Position numbers and translations under genes: made by a program. Under the pieces are notes generated by a model. That model was not told where the DNA came from. It worked only from the letters and a program-made list of their open reading frames with translations, and did not search any database. A DNA stretch of 64,000 nt, taken from contig OZ059895.1 in the NCBI GenBank assembly GCA_964057225.1, forward strand, positions 9,920,001-9,984,000, in the 5' to 3' direction. The DNA is from Auanema rhodensis (lineage: Eukaryota; Nematoda; Chromadorea; Rhabditida; Rhabditidae). Below, piece after piece: positions 47,401 to 61,229 of the stretch (positions within the stretch are counted from its first letter, which is position 1; the number at the start of each line of letters is the position of its first letter).

Positions 47401-50400
47401 CTCATAAGATTTGATATCATCGAGGGATCCAAATGGAACGTGGAAAATTACATAACTAACATGAAATTGGAAAAAAAACTATAACGGGGATAAGTATGTT
47501 AACGATTGAATATCAGATATTTTCGCTTACGACTATACCACGTTAAAAGTACGCCATACAGCTGATTTTCAGATTTATCTCTTCCGTAACAAATGTTTTC
47601 AATTTTCAAGCACTTTTACTTGGATAGCTCAACCAAAGGAAAGCAAATTATCTTCAATTTTATTTCTATATTACAGTTATAAACCAGTAGTTATTGAACC
47701 TTCATCTTAACTTTACTGTTTCCATCTATTTCCTATCAAAACAAACATTATTTAAACATTATGCAACTATGAAACCTTTTTTAATTTATTGTATTTAGAG
47801 CTCATAAGATTTAATATCATCGAGGGATCCAAATGGAACGTGGAAAATTACATAACTAACATGAAATTGGAAAAAAAACTATAACGAGGATAAGTAGGTA
47901 AACCATTGAATATCAGATATTTTGGCTTACGACCATACCACGTTAAAAGTACGCCATACAGCTGATTTTCAATTTTATCTCTTCCGTAACAAATGTTTTC
48001 AATTTTCAAGCAGTTTAATTTAGATAGCTCAACCAAAGAAGTGCAAAATATCTTCAATCTTATTTCCATATTACAGTCATAAACCAGTAGGTAATAAAAC
48101 TTCATCTTGAATTTACTGTTTCTATCTATTTCCTATCGAAACAAACATTGTTTAAACACTATACAACTGTAAAACCTTTTTTAATTTATTGTATTTGAAG
48201 CTCATAAGATTTGATATCATCGAGGGATCCAGATGGAAGGTGGAAAATTACATAACTAACATGAAATTGGAAAAAAAACTATAACGAGGATAAGTAGGTA
48301 AACCATTGAATATCAGATATTTTCTCTTACGACCATACCACGTTGAAAGTACGCCATGCAACTGATTTTCAATTTTATCTCTTCCGTAACAAATGTTTTC
48401 AATTTTCAAGCAGTTTTACTTAGATAGCTTAACCAAAGGAGAGCAAATTATCTTCAATCTTTTTTTTATATTACAGTTATAAACCAGTAGTTATTAAACC
48501 TTCATCTTAACTTTCCTGTTTCTATCTATTTCCTATCAAAACAAACATTATTAAAACATTATGCAACTATGAAACCTTTTTTAATTTATTGTATTTGAAG
48601 CTCATAAGAATTGATATCATTGAGGGATCCAGATGAAACGTGGAAAATTACATAACTAAAATGAAATTGGAGAAAAAACTATAACAAGGATAAGTAGGTA
48701 AACCATTGAATATCAGATATTTTCGCTTACGACTATACCACGTTAAAAGTACGCGATACAGCTGATTTTCAAATTTATCTCTTCCGTAACAAATGTTTTC
48801 AATTTTCAAGCACTTTTACTTGGATAGCTCAACCAAAGGAAAGCAAATTATCTTCAATTTTATTTCTATATTACAGTTATAAACCAGTAGGTAATGAAAA
48901 TTCATCTTGAATTTACTGTTTCTATCTATTTCCTATGAAAACAAACATTGTTTAAACACTATGCAACTATGAAACCTTTCTTAATTTATTGTATTTGGAG
49001 CTCATAAGATTTGATATCATTGAGGGATACAGATGAAACGTGGAAAATTACATAACTAACATGAAATTAGAAAAAAAAACTATAACGGGGATGAGTATGT
49101 TAACCATTGAATATCAGATATTTTCGCTTACGACCATACCACGTTGAAAGTACGCCATACAGCTGATTTTCAATTTTATCTCTTCCGTAACAAATGTTTT
49201 CAATTTTCAAGCAGTTTTACTTAGATAGCTCAACCAAAGGAGAGCAAATTATCTTCAATCTTTTTTTTATATTACAGTTATAAACCAGTAGTTATTAAAC
49301 CTTCATCTTAACTTTCCTGTTTCTATCTATTTCCTATCAAAACAAACATTATTTAAACATTATGCAACTATGAAACCTTTTTTAATTTATTGTATTTGAA
49401 GCTCATAAGAATTGATATTATTGAGGGATCCAGATGAAACGTGGAAAATTACATAACTAAAATGAAATTGGAGAAAAAACTATAACAAGGATAAGTAGGT
49501 AAACCATTGAATATCAGATAATTTCGCTTACGACTATACCACGTTAAAAGTACGCCATACAGCTGATTTTCAAATTTATCTCTTCCGTAACAAATGTTTT
49601 CAATTTTCAAGCACTTTTACTTGGATAGCTCAACCAAAGGAAAGCAAATTATCTTCAATTTTATTTCTATATTACAGTTATAAACCAGTAGGTAATGAAC
49701 CTTTATCTTGACTTTACTGTTTCTATCCATTTCCTTTCGAAACAAACATTGTTTAAACACTATACTACTGTGAAACCTTTTTTTATTTATTGTATTTGGA
49801 GCTCATAAAATTTGATATCATCGAGGGATCCAGATGGAACGTGGAAAATTACATAACTAACATGAAATTGGAAAAAAAACTATAACGAGGATAAGTAGGT
49901 AAACCATCGAATATCAGATATTTTGGCTTACGACCATACCACGTTAAAAGTACGCCATACAGCTGATTTTCAATTTTATCTCTTCCGTAATAAATGTTTT
50001 CAATTTTCAAGCAGTTTAATTTAGATAGCTCAACCAAAGAAGAGCAAAATATCTTCAATCTTATTTCCATATTACAGTCATAAACCAGTAGGTAATAAAA
50101 CTTTATCTTGAATTTACTGTTTCTATCTATTTCCTATCAAAACAAACATTGTTTAAACACTATACAACTGTGAAACCTTTTTTAATTTATTGTATTTGAA
50201 GCTCATAAGATTTGATATCATCGAGGGATCCAGATGGAAGGTGGAAAATTACATAACTAACATGAAATTGGAAAAAAAACTATAACGGGGATAAGTATGT
50301 TAACGATTGAATATCAGATATTTTCGCATACGACCATACCACCTTGAAAGTACGCCATACAGCTGATTTTTAATTTTATCTCTTCCGTAACAAATGTTTT

Positions 50401-53400
50401 CAATTTTCAAGCACTTTTACTTAGATAGCTCAACCAAAGCAAAGCAAATTATCTTCAATTTTATTTCTATATTACAGTTATAAACCAGTAGTTAATGAAA
50501 ATTCATCTTGAATTTACTGTTCCTATCTATTTCCTATCAAAACAAACATTGTTTAAACACTATGCAACTATGAAACCTTTCTTAATTTATTGTATTTGGA
50601 GCTCATAAGGTTTGATATCATTGAGGGATACAGATGAAACGTGGAAAATTACATAACAACATGAAATTAGAAAAAAAACTATAACGGGGATGAGTATGTT
50701 AACCATTGAATATCAGATATTTTCGCTTACGACCATACCACGTTGAAAGTACGCCATACAGCTGATTTTCAATTTTATCTCTTCCGTAACAAATGTTTTC
50801 AATTTTCAAGCAGTTTTACTTAGATAGCTCAACCAAAGGAGAGCAAATTATCTTCAATCTTTTTTTTATATTACAGTTATAAAACAGAAGTTATTGAACC
50901 TTCATCTTAACTTTCCTGTTTCTATCTATTTCCTATCAAAATAAACAGTGTTTAAACACTATGCAACTATAAAACCTTTTTTAATTTATTGTATTTGGAG
51001 CTCATAAGAATTGATATCATTGAGGGATCCAGATGAAACGTGGAAAATTACATAACTAACATGAAATTGGAGAAAAAACTATAACAAAGATAAGCAGGTA
51101 AACCATTGAATATCAGATATTTTCGCTCACGACTATACCACGTTAAAAGTACGCCATACAGCTGATTTTCAATTTTATCTCTTCCGTAACAAATGTTTTT
51201 AATTTTCAAGCACTTTTACTTGGATAGCTCAAAAAAAGGAAAGCAAATTATCTTCAATTTTATTTCTATATTACAGTTGTAAACCAGTAGGTAATGAACC
51301 TTCATCTTGACTTTACTGTTTCTATTCATTTCCTTTCGAAACAAACATTGTTTAAACACTATACTACTGTGAAACCTTTTTATATTTATTGTATTTGGAG
51401 CTCATAAAATTTGATATCATCGAGGGATCCAGATGGAAGGTGGAAAATTACATAACTAACATGAAATTGGAAAAAAAACTATAACGGGGATAAGTATGTT
51501 AACGATTGAATATCAGATATTTTCGCTTACGACCATACCACGTTAAAAGTACGCCATACAGCTGATTTTCAATTTTATCTCTTCCGTAACAAATGTTTTT
51601 AATTTTCAAGCACTTTTACTTGGATAGCTCAAAAAAAGGAAAGCAAATTATCTTCAATCTTATTTCTATATTAAAGTTATAAACCAGTAGTTATTGAACC
51701 TTCATCTTAACTTTACTGTTTCTATCTATTTCCTATCAAAACAAACATTATTTAAACATTATACAACTATGAAACCTTTTTTAATTTATTGTATTTGGAG
51801 CTCATAAGATTTGATATCATCGAGGGATCCAAATGGAACGTGGAAAATTACATAACTAACATGAAATTGGAAAAAAAACTATAACGGGGATAAGTATGTT
51901 AACGATTGAATATCAGATATTTTCGCTTACGACTATACCACGTTAAAAGTACGCCATACAGCTGATTTTCAGATTTATCTCTTCCGTAACAAATGTTTTC
52001 AATTTTCAAGCACTTTTACTTGGATAGCTCAACCAAAGGAAAGCAAATTATCTTCAATTTTATTTCTATATTACAGTTATAAACCAGTAGGTAATGAACC
52101 TTCATCTTGACTTTACTGTTTCCATCCATTTCCTTTCAAAACAAACATTGTTTAAACACTATACAACTGTGAAACCTTTTTTTATTTATTGTATTTGGAG
52201 CTCATAAAATTTGATATCATCGAGGGATCCAGATGGAAGGTGGAAAATTACATAACTAACATGAAATTGGAAAAAAAACTATAACGGGGATAAGTATGTT
52301 AACGATTGAATATCAGATATTTTCGCTTACGACCATATCACCTTGAAAGTACGCCATACAGCTGATTTTCAATTTTTTCTCTTCCGTAACAAATGTTCTC
52401 AATTTTCAAGCAGTTTTACTTAGATAGCTCAACCAAAGGAGAGCAAATTATCTTCAATCTTATTTCTATATTAAAGTTATAAACCAGTAGTTATTGAACC
52501 TTCATCTTAACTTTACTGTTTCCATCTATTTCCTATCAAAACAAACATTATTTAAACATTATGCAACTATGAAACCTTTTTTAATTTATTGTATTTAGAG
52601 CTCATAAGATTTAATATCATCGAGGGATCCAAATGGAACGTGGAAAATTACATAACTAACATGAAATTGGAAAAAAACTATAACGAGGATAAGTAGGTAA
52701 ACCATTGAATATCAGATATTTTGGCTTACGACCATACCACGTTAAAAGTACGCCATACAGCTGATTTTCAATTTTATCTCTTCCGTAACAAATGTTTTCA
52801 ATTTTCAAGCAGTTTAATTTAGATAGCTCAACCAAAGAAGTGCAAAATATCTTCAATCTTATTTCCATATTACAGTCATAAACCAGTAGGTAATAAAACT
52901 TCATCTTGAATTTACTGTTTCTATCTATTTCCTATCAAAACAAACATTGTTTAAACACTATACAACTGTAAAACCTTTTTTAATTTATTGTATTTGAAGC
53001 TCATAAGATTTGATATCATCGAGGGATCCAGATGGAAGGTGGAAAATTACATAACTAACATGAAATTGGAAAAAAACCATAACGAGAATAAGTAGGTAAA
53101 CCATTGAATATCAGATATTTTCTCTTACGACCATACCACGTTGAAAGTACGCCATGCAACTGATTTTCAATTTTATCTTTTCCGTAACAAATGTTTTCAA
53201 TTTTCAAGCACTTTTACTTAGATAGCTCAACCAAAGCAAAGCAAATTATCTTCAATTTTATTTCTATATTACAGTTATAAACCAGTAGGTAATGAACCTT
53301 CATCTTGACTTTACTGTTTCCATCCATTTCCTTTCGAAACAAACATTGTTTAAACACTATACAACTGTGAAACCTTTTTTTATTTATTGTATTTGGAGCT

Positions 53401-54029
53401 CATAAAATTTGATATCATCGAGGGATCCAGATGGAAGGTGGAAAATTACATAACTAACATGAAATTGGAAAAAAAACTATAACGGGGATAAGTATGTTAA
53501 CGATTGAATATCAGATATTTTCGCTTACGACCATATCACCTTGAAAGTACGCCATACAGCTGATTTTCAATTTTATCTCTTCCGTAACAAATGTTCTCAA
53601 TTTTCAAGCAGTTTTACTTAGATAGCTCAACCAAAGGAGAGCAAATTATCTTCAATCTTATTTCTATATTAAAGTTATAAACCAGTAGTTATTGAACCTT
53701 CATCTTAACTTTACTGTTTCCATCCATTTCCTTTCGAAACAAACATTGTTTAAACACTATACAACTGTGAAACCTTTTTTTATTTATTGTATTTGGAGCT
53801 CATAAAATTTGATATCATCGAGGGATCCAGATGGAAGGTGGAAAATTACATAACTAACATGAAATTGGAAAAAAAACTATAACGAGGATAAGTAGGTAAA
53901 CCATTGAATATCAGATATTTTGGCTTACGACCATACCACGTTAAAAGTACGCCATACAGCTGATTTTCAATTTTATCTCTTCCGTAACAAATGTTTTCAA
54001 TTTTCAAGCACTTTTACTTAGATAGCTCA

Positions 54030-57000
54030 ACCAAAGGAGAGCAAATTATCTTCAATCTTATTTCTATATTAAAGTTATAAACCAGTAGTTATTGAACCTT
54101 CATCTTAACTTTACTGTTTCCATCTATTTCCTATCAAAACAAACATTATTTAAACATTATGCAACTATGAAACCTTTTTTAATTTATTGTATTTAGAGCT
54201 CATAAGATTTAATATCATCGAGGGATCCAAATGGAACGTGGAAAATTACATAACTAACATGAAATTGGAAAAAAAACTATAACGAGGATAAGTAGGTAAA
54301 CCATTGAATATCAGATATTTTGGCTTACGACCATACCACGTTAAAAGTACGCCATACAGCTGATTTTCAATTTTATCTCTTCCGTAACAAATGTTTTCAA
54401 TTTTCAAGCAGTTTAATTTAGATAGCTCAACCAAAGAAGTGCAAAATATCTTCAATCTTATTTCCATATTACAGTCATAAACCAGTAGGTAATAAAACTT
54501 CATCTTGAATTTACTGTTTCTATCTATTTCCTATCAAAACAAACATTGTTTAAACACTATACAACTGTAAAACCTTTTTTAATTTATTGTATTTGAAGCT
54601 CATAAGATTTGATATCATCGAGGGATCCAGATGGAAGGTGGAAAATTACATAACTAACATGAAATTGGAAAAAAACCATAACGAGAATAAGTAGGTAAAC
54701 CATTGAATATCAGATATTTTCTCTTACGACCATACCACGTTGAAAGTACGCCATGCAACTGATTTTCAATTTTATCTTTTCCGTAACAAATGTTTTCAAT
54801 TTTCAAGCACTTTTACTTAGATAGCTCAACCAAAGCAAAGCAAATTATCTTCAATTTTATTTCTATATTACAGTTATAAACCAGTAGGTAATGAACCTTC
54901 ATCTTGACTTTACTGTTTCCATCCATTTCCTTTCGAAACAAACATTGTTTAAACACTATACAACTGTGAAACCTTTTTTTATTTATTGTATTTGGAGCTC
55001 ATAAAATTTGATATCATCGAGGGATCCAGATGGAAGGTGGAAAATTACATAACTAACATGAAATTGGAAAAAAAACTATAACGAGGATAAGTAGGTAAAC
55101 CATTGAATATCAGATATTTTGGCTTACGACCATACCACGTTGAAAGTACGCCATACAGCTGATTTTCAATTTTATCTCTTCCGTAACAAATGTTTTCAAT
55201 TTTCAAGCAGTTTAATTTAGATAGCTCAACCAAAGAAGTGCAAAATATCTTCAATCTTATTTCCATATTACAGTCATAAACCAGTAGGTAATAAAACTTC
55301 ATCTTGAATTTACTGTTTCTATCTATTTCCTATCAAAACAAACATTGTTTAAACACTATACAACTGTAAAACCTTTTTTAATTTATTGTATTTGAAGCTC
55401 ATAAGATTTGATATCATCGAGGGATCCAGATGGAAGGTGGAACATTACATAACTAACATGAAATTGGAAAAAAACCATAACGAGAATAAGTAGGTAAACC
55501 ATTGAATATCAGATATTTTCTCTTACGACCATACCACGTTGAAAGTACGCCATGCAACTGATTTTCAATTTTATCTTTTCCGTAACAAATGTTTTCAATT
55601 TTCAAGCACTTTTACTTAGATAGCTCAACCAAAGCAAAGCAAATTATCTTCAATTTTATTTCTATATTACAGTTATAAACCAGTAGGTAATGAACCTTCA
55701 TCTTGACTTTACTGTTTCCATCCATTTCCTTTCGAAACAAACATTGTTTAAACACTATACAACTGTGAAACCTTTTTTTATTTATTGTATTTGGAGCTCA
55801 TAAAATTTGATATCATCGAGGGATCCAGATGGAAGGTGGAAAATTACATAACTAACATGAAATTGGAAAAAAAACTATAACGGGGATAAGTATGTTAACG
55901 ATTGAATATCAGATATTTTCGCTTACGACCATATCACCTTGAAAGTACGCCATACAGCTGATTTTCAATTTTATCTCTTCCGTAACAAATGTTCTCAATT
56001 TTCAAGCAGTTTTACTTAGATAGCTCAACCAAAGGAGAGCAAATTATCTTCAATCTTATTTCTATATTAAAGTTATAAACCAGTAGTTATTGAACCTTCA
56101 TCTTAACTTTACTGTTTCCATCTATTTCCTATCAAAACAAACATTATTTAAACATTATGCAACTATGAAACCTTTTTTAATTTATTGTATTTAGAGCTCA
56201 TAAGATTTAATATCATCGAGGGATCCAAATGGAACGTGGAAAATTACATAACTAACATGAAATTGGAAAAAAAACTATAACGAGGATAAGTAGGTAAACC
56301 ATTGAATATCAGATATTTTGGCTTACGACCATACCACGTTAAAAGTACGCCATACAGCTGATTTTCAATTTTATCTCTTCCGTAACAAATGTTTTCAATT
56401 TTCAAGCAGTTTAATTTAGATAGCTCAACCAAAGAAGTGCAAAATATCTTCAATCTTATTTCCATATTACAGTCATAAACCAGTAGGTAATAAAACTTCA
56501 TCTTGAATTTACTGTTTCTATCTATTCCCTATCGAAACAAACATTGTTTAAACACTATACAACTGTAAAACCTTTTTTAATTTATTGTATTTGAAGCTCA
56601 TAAGATTTGATATCATCGAGGGATCCAGATGGAAGGTGGAAAATTACATAACTAACATGAAATTGGAAAAAAAACCATAACGAGGATAAGTAGGTAAACC
56701 ATTGAATATCAGATATTTTCTCTTACGACCATACCACGTTGAAAGTACGCCATGCAACTGATTTTCAATTTTATCTTTTCCGTAACAAATGTTTTCAATT
56801 TTCAAGCACTTTTACTTAGATAGCTCAACCAAAGCAAAGCAAATTATCTTCAATTTTATTTCTATATTACAGTTATAAACCAGTAGTTAATGAAAATTCA
56901 TCTTGAATTTACTGTTTCTATCTATTTCCTATCAAAACAAACATTGTTTAAACACTATGCAACTATGAAACCTTTCTTAATTTATTGTATTTGGAGCTCA

Positions 57001-60000
57001 TAAGATTTAATATCATCGAGGGATCCAAATGGAACGTGGAAAATTACATAACTAACATGAAATTGGAAAAAAAACTATAACGAGGATAAGTAGGTAAACC
57101 ATTGAATATCAGATATTTTGGCTTACGACCATACCACGTTAAAAATACGCCATACAGCTGATTTTCAATTTTATCTTTTCCGTAACAAATGTTTTCAATT
57201 TTCAAGCACTTTTACTTAGATAGCTCAACCAAAGCAAAGCAAATTATCTTCAATTTTATTTCTATATTACAGTTATAAACCAGTAGTTAATGAAAATTCA
57301 TCTTGAATTTACTGTTTCTATCTATTTCCTATCAAAACAAACATTGTTTAAACACTATGCAACTATGAAACCTTTCTTAATTTATTGTATTTGGAGCTCA
57401 TAAGATTTGATATCATTGAGGGATACAGATGAAACGTGGAAAATTACATAACTAACATGAAATTAGAAAAAAAAACTATAACGGGGATGAGTATGTTAAC
57501 CATTGAATATCAGATATTTTCGCTTACGACCATACCACGTTGAAAGTACGCCATACAGCTGATTTTCAATTTTATCTCTTCCGTAACAAATGTTTTCAAT
57601 TTTCAAGCAGTTTTACTTAGATAGCTCAACCAAAGGAGAGCAAATTATCTTCAATCTTATTTCTATATTAAAGTTATAAACCAGTAGTTATTGAACCTTC
57701 ATCTTAACTTTACTGTTTCCATCTATTTCCTATCAAAACAAACATTATTTAAACATTATGCAACTATGAAACCTTTTTTAATTTATTGTATTTAGAGCTC
57801 ATAAGATTTAATATCATCGAGGGATCCAAATGGAACGTGGAAAATTACATAACTAACATGAAATTGGAAAAAAAACTATAACGAGGATAAGTAGGTAAAC
57901 CATTGAATATCAGATATTTTGGCTTACGACCATACCACGTTAAAAGTACGCCATACAGCTGATTTTCAATTTTATCTCTTCCGTAACAAATGTTTTCAAT
58001 TTTCAAGCAGTTTAATTTAGATAGCTCAACCAAAGAAGTGCAAAATATCTTCAATCTTATTTCCATATTACAGTCATAAACCAGTAGGTAATAAAACTTC
58101 ATCTTGAATTTACTGTTTCTATCTATTTCCTATCAAAACAAACATTGTTTAAACACTATACAACTGTAAAACCTTTTTTAATTTATTGTATTTGAAGCTC
58201 ATAAGATTTGATATCATCGAGGGATCCAGATGGAAGGTGGAAAATTACATAACTAACATGAAATTGGAAAAAAACCATAACGAGAATAAGTAGGTAAACC
58301 ATTGAATATCAGATATTTTCTCTTACGACCATACCACGTTGAAAGTACGCCATGCAACTGATTTTCAATTTTATCTTTTCCGTAACAAATGTTTTCAATT
58401 TTCAAGCACTTTTACTTAGATAGCTCAACCAAAGCAAAGCAAATTATCTTCAATTTTATTTCTATATTACAGTTATAAACCAGTAGGTAATGAACCTTCA
58501 TCTTGACTTTACTGTTTCCATCCATTTCCTTTCGAAACAAACATTGTTTAAACACTATACAACTGTGAAACCTTTTTTTATTTATTGTATTTGGAGCTCA
58601 TAAAATTTGATATCATCGAGGGATCCAGATGGAAGGTGGAAAATTACATAACTAACATGAAATTGGAAAAAAAACTATAACGAGGATAAGTAGGTAAACC
58701 ATTGAATATCAGATATTTTGGCTTACGACCATACCACGTTGAAAGTACGCCATACAGCTGATTTTCAATTTTATCTCTTCCGTAACAAATGTTTTCAATT
58801 TTCAAGCAGTTTAATTTAGATAGCTCAACCAAAGAAGTGCAAAATATCTTCAATCTTATTTCCATATTACAGTCATAAACCAGTAGGTAATAAAACTTCA
58901 TCTTGAATTTACTGTTTCTATCTATTTCCTATCAAAACAAACATTGTTTAAACACTATACAACTGTAAAACCTTTTTTAATTTATTGTATTTGAAGCTCA
59001 TAAGATTTGATATCATCGAGGGATCCAGATGGAAGGTGGAACATTACATAACTAACATGAAATTGGAAAAAAACCATAACGAGAATAAGTAGGTAAACCA
59101 TTGAATATCAGATATTTTCTCTTACGACCATACCACGTTGAAAGTACGCCATGCAACTGATTTTCAATTTTATCTTTTCCGTAACAAATGTTTTCAATTT
59201 TCAAGCACTTTTACTTAGATAGCTCAACCAAAGCAAAGCAAATTATCTTCAATTTTATTTCTATATTACAGTTATAAACCAGTAGGTAATGAACCTTCAT
59301 CTTGACTTTACTGTTTCCATCCATTTCCTTTCGAAACAAACATTGTTTAAACACTATACAACTGTGAAACCTTTTTTTATTTATTGTATTTGGAGCTCAT
59401 AAAATTTGATATCATCGAGGGATCCAGATGGAAGGTGGAAAATTACATAACTAACATGAAATTGGAAAAAAAACTATAACGGGGATAAGTATGTTAACGA
59501 TTGAATATCAGATATTTTCGCTTACGACCATATCACCTTGAAAGTACGCCATACAGCTGATTTTCAATTTTATCTCTTCCGTAACAAATGTTCTCAATTT
59601 TCAAGCAGTTTTACTTAGATAGCTCAACCAAAGGAGAGCAAATTATCTTCAATCTTATTTCTATATTAAAGTTATAAACCAGTAGTTATTGAACCTTCAT
59701 CTTAACTTTACTGTTTCCATCTATTTCCTATCAAAACAAACATTATTTAAACATTATGCAACTATGAAACCTTTTTTAATTTATTGTATTTAGAGCTCAT
59801 AAGATTTAATATCATCGAGGGATCCAAATGGAACGTGGAAAATTACATAACTAACATGAAATTGGAAAAAAAACTATAACGAGGATAAGTAGGTAAACCA
59901 TTGAATATCAGATATTTTGGCTTACGACCATACCACGTTAAAAGTACGCCATACAGCTGATTTTCAATTTTATCTCTTCCGTAACAAATGTTTTCAATTT

Positions 60001-61229
60001 TCAAGCAGTTTAATTTAGATAGCTCAACCAAAGAAGTGCAAAATATCTTCAATCTTATTTCCATATTACAGTCATAAACCAGTAGGTAATAAAACTTCAT
60101 CTTGAATTTACTGTTTCTATCTATTCCCTATCGAAACAAACATTGTTTAAACACTATACAACTGTAAAACCTTTTTTAATTTATTGTATTTGAAGCTCAT
60201 AAGATTTGATATCATCGAGGGATCCAGATGGAAGGTGGAAAATTACATAACTAACATGAAATTGGAAAAAAAACCATAACGAGGATAAGTAGGTAAACCA
60301 TTGAATATCAGATATTTTCTCTTACGACCATACCACGTTGAAAGTACGCCATGCAACTGATTTTCAATTTTATCTTTTCCGTAACAAATGTTTTCAATTT
60401 TCAAGCACTTTTACTTAGATAGCTCAACCAAAGCAAAGCAAATTATCTTCAATTTTATTTCTATATTACAGTTATAAACCAGTAGTTAATGAAAATTCAT
60501 CTTGAATTTACTGTTTCTATCTATTTCCTATCAAAACAAACATTGTTTAAACACTATGCAACTATGAAACCTTTCTTAATTTATTGTATTTGGAGCTCAT
60601 AAGATTTAATATCATCGAGGGATCCAAATGGAACGTGGAAAATTACATAACTAACATGAAATTGGAAAAAAAACTATAACGAGGATAAGTAGGTAAACCA
60701 TTGAATATCAGATATTTTGGCTTACGACCATACCACGTTAAAAATACGCCATACAGCTGATTTTCAATTTTATCTTTTCCGTAACAAATGTTTTCAATTT
60801 TCAAGCACTTTTACTTAGATAGCTCAACCAAAGCAAAGCAAATTATCTTCAATTTTATTTCTATATTACAGTTATAAACCAGTAGTTAATGAAAATTCAT
60901 CTTGAATTTACTGTTTCTATCTATTTCCTATCAAAACAAACATTGTTTAAACACTATGCAACTATGAAACCTTTCTTAATTTATTGTATTTGGAGCTCAT
61001 AAGATTTGATATCATTGAGGGATACAGATGAAACGTGGAAAATTACATAACTAACATGAAATTAGAAAAAAAAACTATAACGGGGATGAGTATGTTAACC
61101 ATTGAATATCAGATATTTTCGCTTACGACCATACCACGTTGAAAGTACGCCATACAGCTGATTTTCAATTTTATCTCTTCCGTAACAAATGTTTTCAATT
61201 TTCAAGCAGTTTTACTTAGATAGCTCAAC
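54030..61229 (+). repeat. Nine-monomer higher-order repeat, tandem pair (54030-57629, 57630-61229)
   Basis: All landmarks recur with an offset of 3599-3600. These include singletons such as GGAACATTACATAAC (55440 and 59040), CTATTCCCTATCG (56522 and 60121) and TTAAAAATACGCC (57140 and 60740). I saw hardly any difference between copies, so this is a recent duplication. Boundaries are placed where the copies stop agreeing, near AAGCACTTTTAC versus AAGCAGTTTTAC on the left. Confidence 0.92.
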
